Shown here piece after piece: positions 43,788 through 54,449 of a DNA stretch of 64,000 nucleotides. The position numbers and the translations under genes are program-made. How positions within the stretch are numbered: position 1 is the stretch's first letter; every line of letters starts with the position of its first letter. This DNA is from Lottia gigantea (lineage: Eukaryota > Mollusca > Gastropoda > Lottiidae). The notes beneath the pieces were generated by a model. That model worked only from the letters and a program-made list of their open reading frames with translations. It was not told where the DNA came from and made no database searches. The stretch lies in the NCBI RefSeq assembly GCF_000327385.1, contig NW_008707425.1, forward strand, positions 1,950,658 through 2,014,657, given 5' to 3'.

Positions 43788-45937
43788 TTGCCATTTTTTA
43801 GAACTTTAAACGTTCATGAAGCTGTTGCCCTTATCGAAGATGACACCTATAACATACGAAGTGCAGACATTTTCCTTCAACCTCCTGGAGATGGAACCAA
43901 TTCCGACGAAGATAGCGGAGATGAAGACCACAGTGGTGACATTGACAACTTATCTAGGCAACAGTTGATATTGTTGATATTGAATTACTCTCTGGAGAAG
44001 CTGTGACTATTAGATCAGATGGAAACATTCCTGAAGATGAGAGCATTGAAACAGTGAGTGGTCATTGAATTTCGTTTCATTTAAAACATGGTTCTTGGAT
44101 GATTGTTGATATGTCATCAGTTGAGATATTCTGTTTTATACACTTACATTTTGGTTGGATATAAATTTAACCTGTTTGAACTTATCCAAGTGAGTATATT
44201 TTGTGTTCATTTATTCTCTACTTTTATGCATAAACAAATATTTATATATAATGAAAAAATTCTTATGGATTACAATTACTAACTTTATTTGAGCGACGTT
44301 TCCACCAGTGTTTTCTGGTCTTTATCAAGCAATGAAATTATTATCAATGCTGGATAAAGACCCGAAAAAGAATTTTTTCATTATATCCAACACCTTTACT
44401 AAATGCCATTCAAAGATCAAATATTTATATGATTATATTTTTCAGGTTCAGGAAGATGGTTTAATCCCTGGTGTATCCGAATCAGATGTCACAGTAGAAT
44501 CAAATAATTCACTGAATAACCGTTTTTGTAAATCGTCCTTCATACCAAGTGCCCCAGCACAATGGCGGAAAGTCGACATACCCAAGAATTTAGGTTGTCA
44601 AAGATTGTGGGAAGAGCCAACACCTGAATTTCTGCTTGAAGCCCATTCGCCTTCAACTATATTTGAATGGTTTTTTGATGAAGATATTGTCAGTTTGATA
44701 GTGACAGAAACCAATAAATATGCAAGTGAAAAGGGAGATCATCATTTCAAAACTACACCTGATGAAATCCATTTATTTGTGGCAATACTATATTTGTCTG
44801 GATATGCAACACTACCAAGAAGAAATATGTATTGGGAACTAAAACCTGATGTTCACAATGAGGCTGTCAGTGAAGCCATGTCTAGAAATCAGTTCAATAA
44901 CATAATGAAATACCTATACTTGGCTGATAATAATGCTTTGCCCCTAATGATAAATTTGCCAAAGTTCGAAAACTATTTGACCTTGTCAATGAAAGATATG
45001 TAAGATATTACCCTATGGAGCAAAACTTATCAGTTGACGAAAGCATGGTTCCTTACTTCGGAAGGCACGGCGCAAAACAGTGCATTAGGAATAAACCTAT
45101 ACGCTTTGGTTTCAAAACATGGTCTTTAGCTACAACTTCCGGATATGTTGTCCAATTAGATCCGTATCAAGGAGCTTGCGCAAAATATGACAAATCCTAT
45201 GGGCTAGGTTATTCTGTATTTACTAATTTGCTTAGCTGTTTACCTGAAAACTTACCTCGCTCTAATCGTCTACAGAAATGTCCTATCATGGATTCTAAGG
45301 ATCTTGGTAAATTGCCCAGAGGGACTTCTGATTATCGATTTGACCATATACACAACATCCTTGTTATTAGTTGGAATGATAACAGTGTTGTTACACTAGG
45401 CTCTAATTCGACAGGTGTTTTACCCGTAGAAAATGCAAAACGTTTCTCTTCAAGGGAAAAATCTCATATTCAGGTTGACCAGCCAAATCTTATCAGGGTT
45501 TATAATGCAACAATGGGAGTGGTGGATCGTATGGATCAGAATATTGGATGTTATCGAATTGATATGCGAACAAAAAATGGTGGTGGCCCCTCTTTGCATA
45601 CTTGTTAGACGTTATGGCACAAAATGCCTGGCTTATTTTTCGCAAAAATCAACCTGGTATAGACCAACTCGCCATCAAGCGGGAAATAGTAGATGTTTAC
45701 ATAAGACGTTATAAATCTGTACGTAATATTGGTAGACCACTTACAATTACATCACATTCCAGAAGAACTGACAAAAAAGTTCCAGCCGTTATTAGAACAG
45801 ATGGAATAAACCATTACATAGCTTTTTCAGGTGAATCAAGAAGACGATGTGCTGAATGTGGAAAGAAGACTATGATGATATGCTGTAAATGTAATGTTCC
45901 ACTTCATCTAAACTGTAGTCTTATGTTTCATCGCTAG
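43788..45937 (+). pseudogene. piggyBac transposase (PGBD2/3-like) with one intron, broken
   Basis: N-terminal FRTLNVHEAVALIEDD, an acidic stretch, a probable intron (44057-44445), then the core: KVDIPKNLGCQRLWEEPTPE, FKTTPDEIHLFVAILYLSGY, the first catalytic Asp in LSVDESMVPYFGRHGAKQ, and the third in MGVVDRMDQNIGCYRI. A C-terminal zinc-type domain, RRRCAECGKKTMMICCKCN, follows. The segment that should hold the second Asp, between GYVVQLDPYQG and LPRGTSD, is shortened. Frame shifts lie near 43965, 44943 and 45575. It is inactive. Confidence 0.8.
44057..44445 (+). other. Probable intron in piggyBac copy 2
   Basis: The donor GTGAGT at 44057 and the acceptor TTATATTTTTCAG at 44433-44445 are close to consensus. 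Reading continues in phase from DGNIPEDESIET into VQEDGLIPGVSESD. The interval is AT-rich. Confidence 0.6.
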
Positions 45938-46140
45938 ATATTATTCAATGTATTTTGATGATCTATATGTTAAAAATGTATTTTTAATTATTTTGTATTA
46001 TAATGAATTAATTTCAAATTAAAATTAACTAAATTAGTTTAGTTTCATCAAGCGTTTGATTTTTTCACCATCATTATGTTATCTGAGAATTAAAAAACCC
46101 GTGACCAGCCGTAGCCAATGGCCCATTTATGGGACACTTC

Positions 46141-46334
46141 ATAAAAACAGGTACATTAACTCAAATTGAACAATAAAACCACTCTTTAGTGTTATTTCAA
46201 TCTAGGTTTGTGCTGAAGAACACTTCTAAAGATGTTTCCAAAAATAAAAAAAAGTTGGCTATATATGGGTTAAATGTTGAAAATTTTATCACCTATAGTC
46301 TTGATAATATTTATATTATTAAATAGGGTGTTTA
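46141..46334. other. Unassigned DNA between piggyBac copy 2 and Polinton
   Basis: No repeat or gene is recognised. It may be flanking sequence carried with the insertion or decayed Polinton. Confidence 0.3.
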
Positions 46335-46369
46335 TATTAATGTTTCATCGTCTATAATTTCGATTCTAT
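46335..46369 (-). pseudogene. Start of Polinton PolB
   Basis: The minus strand MNRIEIIDDET matches MNKIEILDDEK at 10576, marking the PolB start in copy 3, just past the small membrane gene. The rest is displaced by the piggyBac insertion. Confidence 0.65.
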
Positions 46370-46412
46370 TCATATTTTTAAGTATATCTTTTTAATTTAA
46401 ATTTATTCACTT

Positions 46413-46871
46413 TTATTGATGACATTCTACATCAAATTTATCTAAAATTTCATTGAATTCTTCTATTTCTTCAACGGTTATGTTCTTGTCTTCTATTGAT
46501 CTTTCGAAAAATATAAACAATTTATTAAGATAGGCATTTAAGATTTCTGTTTTCTGTTTATAATAAGATTTCTGTTTTGATGTAAAACCTAAAGTAATCA
46601 ATCCACAAGATGATGTTTGAACAGCAGTGAATACACGGCTACGGCTATTACAGTTGGGACAATTACTGGAAGTATTAATCCATCGGTTTCGGCTGTTGCC
46701 ACTGTTACTTCTACTGTTAGAATTTTATGTTTTGAAAAGAAAATTCTACTTCATGTAATTCTACATTTATTGTACTGTTCTAGGTTTACTTTTAACTCAT
46801 TTTGTTTGTTTGTCTATCATGTATTGTTGTCTCCTTCTTTCAAACAGTTCCATTTTTTGGTAATTAATTAA
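46413..46871 (-). pseudogene. Polinton small membrane protein, broken
   Basis: The minus strand has an N-terminal region near 46860 like MELESRQQ, decayed hydrophobic segments near 46620-46720, and the C-terminal KTEILNAYLNKLFIFFERSI and NITVEEIEEFNEILDKF, matching 10108-10558. It lies between the fibre-like gene and PolB as in copy 1. Confidence 0.6.
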
Positions 46872-47100
46872 CTTCTGATAAACCAAGAGATGTTAATTGT
46901 TTACTATCTCCAATAAAAACTTCTACAGTCACTAACAATAATTGTTCTTTCGAATCATTGATCTTTTTTTTTAAGAGGAACTAAATATTTTGGTGTTTCA
47001 ATAGAGATTGATATATTAACATATACATTATCATCTCTTATTACTGGTATTAAAATCTTTTTGTTGACTTTTATGAATATCAATAGAGATGAACTTAAAC

Positions 47101-47760
47101 TTAAAAAAAAACACCTTTACTTACATATTCAAAGCCTTTTACTCGTAAAAACTCATATCTATTTGGTCCTTCTTTTTGTAGTTCTGATTGTGGGTTTCTA
47201 ATAATATTTATTGATGGCGGAGTTTCTGTCTCCAATATCATATCAAAATCTCTAAATGCAAGAATATCATTTTTATCTGATGGCATAATTAACATTCTAA
47301 AGGTATATATATTCCACTTGTTTTAATTTCATACAAGTGATTAACCTTGTTGTTTTCGTTGTTAATTTCAAATTCTTTAGTTTCTACATAATCTCTGCCA
47401 TTGATAAATTGAAGAACTTTACGAGCGTTAAATTTCCCCATTGGAGAGCCTTGTGTGAAGAATATTGAATCAACTTTTATCTTTATCGGAAAAATAATTT
47501 CAATTAGAAGTTTTCCTCGGAAAGCAAACTGTACTTGACCACCTTCATTAAATATGTTTTTAGGGTTACCAAATTCTACAACAGAAAATACTATTAATTT
47601 TGCTGTAAATCCATACTTTTTCAATTCATACTCTTTTGATTTATCAATATTATTATGAAATTTAATAAATTCATCACTGAAATTTTCAAATGGAAGATTG
47701 AAATAATATTTATTTTGTTCCTTGAGATTCCTTTCTAATGGATATATTTGTTTCCTGTTT
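47101..47760 (-). pseudogene. Polinton fibre-like protein, C-terminal domain, broken
   Basis: The minus strand carries KKYGFTAKLIVFSVVEFGNP, LIEIIFPIKIKVDSIFF, KVLQFINGRDYVETKEFEIN and DFDMILETETPPSINI, homologous to the C-terminal domain at 37640-38426. The coiled-coil part is mostly missing. It preserves a stretch around FFTQGSPMGKFNARKV. Confidence 0.6.
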
Positions 47761-48330
47761 TATAACACTACTGTAAAACTTTTATTAAAAGTACCTAATC
47801 AATAGCAAGACTTCTACATCACAAACTTCACAAAATTCTAAACTGCTATGTAATTTCGGTCCATAGAGCAAAAAACTGGTATGTTGAGTGATGATTTACA
47901 TTGTAATTACCTGCATCAAACCTATCATATTTTACAAAACAACTATGAAATTAATTTATAAAGGCTTAACACATGTACATGTTCATTACATGGGGCGTGT
48001 TACGATTATTAATCGATTATGTCTCTACGATTATTACGATTTATCGCAACATTAAGTCTCTCAACATTCTTCAAGAAATAAGACTCTTCTAAAAAATTGG
48101 TAGTAATCACAGCTTAACCTCATTGATATACAGCAGACATGATGGACAGCAACCCTTTAAAATGCCATAGCCTGAAATGCCACAGCCTGTGCCTCCTTAT
48201 TCAGCCTACTGTTATTATTTGAGCGATTATAATGACTTAATCCGTAATCAAAATAGACTAAGTACAATACTCGTTGAACAACACGAAAGAGCTTGTTCGT
48301 AGTTATTTACATAGCAACCGTCACCAGGCT
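47761..48330. other. Unassigned DNA between Polinton copy 3 and BEL remnants
   Basis: No gene is recognised. I looked here for a BEL 5' long terminal repeat and could not establish one. Confidence 0.35.
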
Positions 48331-48421
48331 TTATGAAAGCTAAAGAAGAATTACTATACAAATTTGGTGATGAATACAAAATGAAATATGAAATATGATA
48401 ATCCTACACAGATGAATAAAT
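48330..48421 (+). pseudogene. Possible BEL/Pao gag fragment upstream of Penelope copy 3
   Basis: Encodes KAKEELLYKFGDEYKM, which resembles the A.E.L..RFGD.Y block of BEL/Pao gag. The gag sequence after the Penelope insertion (52525 on, NAMVDLGYLYELNHPKNL) would follow it in family order. Short match, so uncertain. Confidence 0.4.
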
Positions 48422-48695
48422 TCCTCGACACTTGAAAAAGGATAATATTTCGAAAACCGGTTCGTGTCAATTGCGTAAGTTTTTGTTTTACTTGTTATAA
48501 TTTTTCACATCATTATTAGCGTTATTTATCACCTAAATATATATTATTTTTGCATTTTTCATCTTGCTTTATATATCCCCAAACCCAGTTTGACTTATTT
48601 GCATAATTTGATCCCAACATTTTCACGCTAGCATATACAGTTTCCTCCTGTTACATCCGCTGTACATTCCCTTCTAACCCCAAGTTATTTTCATT

Positions 48696-50101
48696 ATGCT
48701 CCCCAACTACAACAGCCACTGGCAAGAAGCCAGAAATAGAAACACTAATCGTCAACCAAACCAATATCAGGTACCCTACAACGGCCCTGTCTTCCATAGA
48801 CCTCTACCACCTACCAATCGCCGACCACCAACCAACCCATCCAGCTATATCCCACCCCATCGCCGACCTACCTACAACACAGCCTACCAATCAAGAGGTA
48901 ACCATCGACCTGACCAACAACAGAAACGACTACCAGCCCACCGACGCCAACCAGTCCCCACTCATAAGGAGGAAGAACCCTTTGTGAAGGTGTTCTTCCA
49001 AGTTTTGCAGTGCCTCCATCATTTGGCAATCCTTACCCTTCAACAGCAAGGCCAACCAGCGTTTACCTTCAAACGCAAAGTCTCTGAGTTGGATAGTTTT
49101 ATCCGTCCAGCAATGAAAACATCAGCCGTCGACGCGAATNNNNNNNNNNNNNNNNNNNNNNNNNNNNNNNNNNNNNNNNNNNNNNNNNNNNNNNNNNNNN
49201 NNNNNNNNNNNNNNNNNNNNNNNNNNNNNNNNNNNNNNNNNNNNNNNNNNNNNNNNNNNNNNNNNNNNNNNNNNNNNNNNNNNNNNNNNNNNNNNNNNNN
49301 NNNNNNNNNNNNNNNNNNNNNNNNNNNNNNNNNNNNNNNNNNNNNNNNNNNNNNNNNNNNNNNNNNNNNCGCCACCTTTCTTCCTTCTGTGCGTTTTTGG
49401 ACCAGCAAACCACCCCTCAGTCTCCATCCAAGTCGAGACATGTATCCAGACCGTCCCCTCCTCGAACCAGATCCCAGTCCGTTCCCAATGCTACAATTCT
49501 AACAACTACCAAACCAGTACCAATCACACCGTCGACGACCATTATATCCGCTACCAAACCGTATTATCACCAAACCAAGGACAAATCATTATGGAAACTA
49601 CCTGCTCTAAAGAAATCAACCTTAATAATTGGATCATCTAACCTGAATCGAATTACCAAAACCAGTTCGGACACCGAAATACATTCTTACCCCGGTGCCC
49701 AAATCCATCACATACAGTCAATCCTGGAATCATACGACCATGATCCCAAACCTACTACCATTATTCTTCATGTAGGCCTCAACAACCGTGATCAGATACC
49801 AAAGACCTCCTTTAACCAAGCCCAGAAATTAATCGCCACAGCCAACGAAACCTTCCCAAACTCCAAGATCCTCTTCACATGTACACCCATTTCAAATAAA
49901 ATCTCGAAGAAAGCACAACAGAACCTCAGCACCCTCAACAACATGATGATGGAGTCCAGTATCAACAGCGCAACAATCTTACCACCCTACGAAGAAGAAT
50001 TCGAAACAGTTGATAATCTTCATTGGTCTCCAGAAACAGCAAACAGCATTTATTTGTTTTGGATACACCAGCTTAAAGCATCGAGTAAGTCTTTAAACTA
50101 A
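48696..50101 (+). CDS. Penelope ORF1: Pro-rich N-terminus plus SGNH/GDSL-type hydrolase domain
   Basis: The N-terminal 100 residues are Pro/Arg/Asn/Gln-rich (SSYIPPHRRPTYNTAYQSRG), followed by KEEEPFVKVFFQVLQCL. After the assembly gap comes a Ser/Pro/Thr-rich linker and then a domain with SGNH-hydrolase blocks: LIIGSSNLNRI (Ser nucleophile, block I; about 49621), HVGLNNRDQ (block III Asn; about 49768) and VDNLHWSPETA (Asp..His, block V; about 50009). SGNH esterase domains are known in ORF1 of CR1-type LINEs; I do not know how widely they are described in Penelope elements. ORF1 stops 54 bp before the ORF2 region. Frames on the two sides of the gap differ, but gap length is unknown. Confidence 0.65.
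49140..49369. other. Assembly gap, 230 N
   Basis: Unknown bases inside Penelope ORF1. Copy 1 shows the sequence at the left edge continuing as ATTAGATCCCTCAG before its own internal junction, so the gap falls in repeated DNA. Confidence 1.
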
Positions 50102-50154
50102 TTACTGGGGATAAAAATACTGAGAGGCCACCGCTAGGCCAAACTGTAGTTAAC

Positions 50155-52351
50155 TTGAGCCGCAAAATTCTCACACCCCTTCAGCATTCAATCTTAGACC
50201 GTGGACTTAAGTTTATTCCCACACCAAAGATAGCTAACTTGAATTATCTCCGACCATCCATTGAACGATTTCAACGAAATCTTAGCTGCACATATTTTTT
50301 TCGAAACCACCCCCCACGTGGTGCTAGAACAATGTTTATTCCTAAATCCATGTGGACACCCCTTCAGGCCGCCATCCATCCTGAAATATTGAAAGCATTT
50401 GCTAGTATGAATAGCCAAACAGTGAACCTTTCCATAACACACGAAAAGCCTAATCTCACACGAGTGGAACGTGAAGCGTTAAACTTACTTAAGAAAGACG
50501 ATAGCATTGTTATTAAAAAGAGTGACAAAGGTTCATGTTGTGTCATTCTGAATAGGGAGGATTACGTTTCAGAAGCAGAGAATCAACTGAATAATCCTAA
50601 ACATTATGCCATTTTACCGAAACCAATTTTCAAAGAAACTGCTAACATGATTAATAATATTCTTGCCGATTTAGTCAAAACTAGTTATCTCAAACAGAAA
50701 CAATATGACTATCTGTCTGCCAAACCTGATTGTCGCGAGAGACATTTGTACACTTTGCCTAAAATCCATAAGAATCCAACCAAGGAGTGGTTTATCTCGA
50801 ATAAAATCCCTAAAGGCCGCCCGATTATATCTGACTGTGGGTAGTGAGTCATATGCAGTGTCAGAATACATTGATCATTTCTTACTACCTCTAGCATGCC
50901 AACATCGCGCCTACCTTAAAGACACAACCGATTTTGTCAACAAAATAAAAAATCTTCGAGTTCCCTCTAATGCTATTTTAATTTCTATCGACGTTTCTTC
51001 TATGTATACCAATATCGATAACACTACTGGTTTAACGGCAGTTCGTAAAGCTTTTAATAGAAACCCAGATCCAAACAGACCCGACGATGCAATTCTACAG
51101 CTTTTAGAGATTTGTTTTAGTCGAAACGATTTCACATTTAATGGTAAAACATATTTACAAACTTCAGGGACAGCAATGGGCAAACGATTCGCCCCTTCGT
51201 ACGCAAACCTTTTCATGGCAGAGTGGGAACGTGAGGTGTTGCCCCTCTGTCCACTTGACCCACTTTTTTACGGACGCTTTTTGGATGACATTTTTATGGT
51301 TTGGACTTATTCTATCGAACAGTTTTGGGAATTCTTTGAAATTCTCAACAACCACCATCCTTCTATCAAGCTAACCGCAAACGTGAGTGACAAAAGCATA
51401 GACTTTCTCGATACCACAGTCTTTAAGGGAGATTCCATAGCAGAAACAAATATTAAAGTGTATTTCAAAGAAACTGATACTCATCAACTCTTGCACAAGA
51501 GCTCCTTTCACCCAAAACATACCTTTTCTGGTATAATTAAGTCACAAGTTTTACGATTTCATCGAATTTGTACAAGATCTTCTGATTTCAACCAAGCCTG
51601 TACGATTGTTTTCTCAAAACTGAAAGAGCGTGGGTACTCTAAACGATTTTTACGAAACATAAAAAATTCCACCTTAGCACAGATAGCAGCTAAAAACAGA
51701 TTTTATGCCGAAGTACCTCCAGGTTTAAGAAGTGCTCCATGTTTGTCCAGTAGATGCAAAACATGTCCCTTTATATCAGAAACTCATTATTTTGTAAGCA
51801 ACTCTACGAATAAAAGGTACCCGATCCAGGAACATCTAACATGTGAACATTCGAATGTAATATATTTAATTTCATGCAAGAAATGCCCCAAACAATATGT
51901 AGGAGAAACTAAGAATAATTTACGAACTCGCTTTAATGCTCATAGGTCAGACATCAAATTAAAGAAAGACAAGCCTGTTTCTAATCATTTCAACCTCGAC
52001 GACCATTCAATAGACGATCTCACCCTAATCCCAATTGAGCGTATAGAAATTGACTTGCCCGAAGATGAAACTACCAAATTCCGTCAATCTAGGGAGGCCC
52101 ATTGGATTGAGACATTGAATACAGCAAGACCTATAGGACTAAATATTCATCATAATGTAGGCATAGCACCCTTTGTTGTCCCGTTTAATACAACCAGCAA
52201 TCGAGCAAGCAAGATAGTTCATGCCCACTATAAGAGCCTTCAAGAGAAATTCCCCCATGTCTATAAGCAGAAAATGATAGTTGCATATTCAAAAAATAAG
52301 AACTTAAATGATAATATTGTTCATAGTAAACTAAAAACAATCAGTACATAA
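50155..52351 (+). pseudogene. Penelope reverse transcriptase / GIY-YIG endonuclease (ORF2)
   Basis: The most complete copy. In order: N-terminal SRKILTPLQHSILDRGLKF, KSDKGSCCVILNREDYV, the RT fingers KIPKGRPIISDCG, motif A ILISIDVSSMYTNID (about 50978), motif B TSGTAMGKRFAPSYANLFM (about 51164), motif C YGRFLDDIFMVW (about 51267), thumb, CLSSRCKTCPF, then GIY-YIG (NVIYLISCKKCPKQYVGET, about 51855), HWIETLNTARPIGLNIHHN and a basic tail. Catalytic Asp pair and GIY-YIG Tyr/Gly are present. About one frame break, near the end of the fingers region. Confidence 0.9.
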
Positions 52352-52524
52352 CAGATACTATACTTCTCGCCCATCGGGCGAGTTATTTTTTCTAATTTCA
52401 GATCAGAATAAGAACAGAAGAAAACCCAATATCAAGACCCTTAATCCTAATTTCTAAATAAAGTGTCTGCTCCACCCTAGGCCTGTACATTTGGGAGAAT
52501 CAAACCCTCCCTTCCCCGAAATCA
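52352..52524 (+). terminator. Penelope 3' untranslated region
   Basis: Contains the hairpin-like CTCGCCCATCGGGCGAG (GCCC/GGGC arms, about 52366-52382) just after ORF2, an AATAAA at about 52456, and the 3' tail GGGAGAATCAAACCCTCCC, itself partly self-complementary. All are repeated in copies 1 and 2. Confidence 0.65.
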
Positions 52525-52529
52525 AATGC

Positions 52530-53390
52530 AATGGTGGATCTTGGTTACCTATATGAATTAAATCACCCTAAGAATTTGTTGGAGTTATTGGATGTATTAC
52601 CAGACTCTACAAAGGAGCGTTGGAGAAGAAAATCAAACAGCATAAAATACACCAACTAAAAGAATAGCAGACTTCAAAGACTGTGCTCACTTTGTTGAAG
52701 GAGAAGCTGATATGTTAAATGTTACTGTATTTGGTACAAAATTACCGAGGCCAAACTACAACCCACAATTCAAAACCAACACTTCAAAAATCACTAAACA
52801 CAGAAGCTCTGCTACAGCTATCGCTGATAAGGTTACCCCGTATCTTTTGTAATGGTTCACACAATTTAGAAGACTGTACAGACTTTAAAAAGATATCAGT
52901 AGGAGAACGAAAAAAATTTGCAAGAACTAAATTCCTGTGTTATGGTTGTTTAGAGATTAATCATGTATCTAGAAATTGCCTAAGAAGAAAACTTGCTCAA
53001 TTTGTCAAAAGCCTCATCAAACTGCATTTCATATTGATTGTTTCCAAGGTATCAATTTTAAGACAAAATTCTGATTTACAACAAACTGCTAAATCCTCTA
53101 CAAACTTTAAATCATCAACCAATCAGTCAAATGTAAAACAGTCCAATGATCAAATATTTCCTACAACCAATGGTGCTATTAAAAATGGTTATGCCAACAT
53201 TACTAGCTACATCATTAAACATACAACAGAAACCGATTTATTGATGTCTATTTTTCCTGTAAGATTGAGATGTAACAGACGTACTCTCATTACATATGCC
53301 TTTCAGGATAATGGTTCTGGTGGATGTTTTGTTACTCTAGATGTGGTACAACGATTAGGATTAAAGGGCGATGACTTGCAATTATAACTT
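52530..53390 (+). pseudogene. BEL/Pao gag and protease fossil
   Basis: Gag block MVDLGYLYELNHPKNLLELL, then the Cys-His region CNGSHNLEDCTDFKKISVGE and FLCYGCLEINHVSRNCLR, the arrangement typical of BEL/Pao gag, then FPVRLRCN and TYAFQDNGSGGCFVTLDVV, where the protease Asp region (DNGSGG) is expected. Broken. Confidence 0.75.
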
Positions 53391-54055
53391 AGTACTATGC
53401 ATAGAGAGAGTTTGATTGATAGCTGTGCATATGATCATTTACAGATTCCTGATATGAATGAATATACAGTAGATTTACACAGATCTTACTTGAGAGATGA
53501 GATTCCTGCATCGACAGCTAGAATCCCTACTCCAGAAATCATTTGAATGATGTCCTCATCAATGACTTTTTACCTGGTCTAGAAATCGTACTGTTAATTG
53601 GTACAACTGTCCCAAGGCTATAGAACCATTAGAAGTCATTTCTAGTCAAGATAATGGTCAATTTGCTGTACGTACTAGACTTTGTTGATCTATAACTGGT
53701 CCAATCTGACAGTACTACAGTACTTAAATATATCAACAAGTGGTATAATCAACAAGGAATATGCAGTTCAAGTACCAGATGATGAACTGAACGAATGGTA
53801 ACGTCTGGTATATACCGCATCATGCTGTATATCATCCCCTTAAGCCTAATAGAGTAAGAGTCTTCGACTGTAGTGCCCAGTTTCAACATTAAAGCCTGAA
53901 CAACGCTTTACTACAAGGCTTATCAGCGAAAAACCAACAGAATTTAAAATGACAGTACACTTGTTTGGTGCAGTTTTGCCAATTACGCCCTACGTCAAAA
54001 TGTTTATGTTAATGACTTGTTGAAATCCTACAACGATGTACAAGAGGCCATTTTA

Positions 54056-54445
54056 AATATTCACACCAAATTTCATTGAAACTGGATAAAAACTGTAGTC
54101 TCTATTGTGCTCACAATCTAATTTTGATGCGTTTTTCATAAGTCAAGGGCAATAACTCAAAAACCGTTCATCGAAAGATCGTCAAATTCAAACTTGTCCA
54201 AGATCTTATGAATATAAATGATCACACCAAATTTCATTCAAATCAGATGAAAATTGTAGTCTCTATCGCGTTCACAAGCCAATTTTGACGCGTTTTGGCT
54301 TAGTCAAGGGCATTAACTCAAAAACCATTCATCGAAACACCGTGAATATCGAACTTGTCCAAGATCTCATCAATATAAATAATCACACCAAAGTTCATTC
54401 GAATCAGATGAAAACTGTAGTCTCTATCGCGCTCACAAGCCAATT
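54056..54445 (+). repeat. 160-bp satellite, about 2.4 tandem units inside BEL
   Basis: 'TCACACCAAATTTCATT' recurs at about 54060, 54221 and 54382. The unit includes GTAGTCTCTAT, GACGCGTTTT and AGGGCAATAACTCAAAAACC. It matches 23250-23455 and, reversed, 41755-41885. It interrupts the BEL pol region. Confidence 0.85.
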
Positions 54446-54449
54446 GTGT

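Larger units (their letters stand above)
43605..46140 (+). mobile_element. piggyBac transposon copy 2 (PGBD2/3-like)
   Basis: The inverted ends are AAGTGTCCCATAAGTGACCC (43606) and, on the other strand, GAAGTGTCCCATAAATGGGC (46140), followed internally by CAATGGCTGCGG and CATTGGCTACGG. TTAA precedes the left end (43601-43604); the nearest TTAA on the right is 46156-46159, so the right limit may be slightly further out. It carries a transposase gene with one probable intron. It is inserted in PolB of Polinton copy 3, where homology stops near 46335 and resumes near 43272. Confidence 0.8.
40058..47760 (-). mobile_element. Polinton fossil, copy 3 (inverted, heavily invaded)
   Basis: Read on the minus strand: fibre-like gene (47101-47760), small membrane protein (46413-46871), PolB in pieces, then tail-to-tail the penton-like gene on the plus strand (40058-40565). 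The order equals copy 1. Insertions: piggyBac copy 2 (43605-46140), Tigger and Penelope pieces and a satellite (40755-42060), and a 135-bp element (40267-40401). Terminal repeats are not found. It is an old fossil with many breaks. Confidence 0.8.
48422..52524 (+). mobile_element. Penelope-like element copy 3, longest copy
   Basis: The 4.1-kb copy runs from the 5' end sequence (ATTCCTCGACACTTGAAAAA at about 48420) to the family 3' tail (CCCTCCCTTCCCCGAAA, about 52507-52523). It has a leader of about 270 bp, ORF1 with an SGNH-hydrolase domain, ORF2 with RT and GIY-YIG, and a 3' untranslated region with AATAAA at 52456. An assembly gap of 230 N lies in ORF1. ORF2 has about one frame break. It is inserted in BEL/Pao gag. 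Confidence 0.9.

Noticed and set aside
49040-49441. Minus-strand ORFs across the N gap
   Set aside because: They are open only because N bases were read as sense codons.
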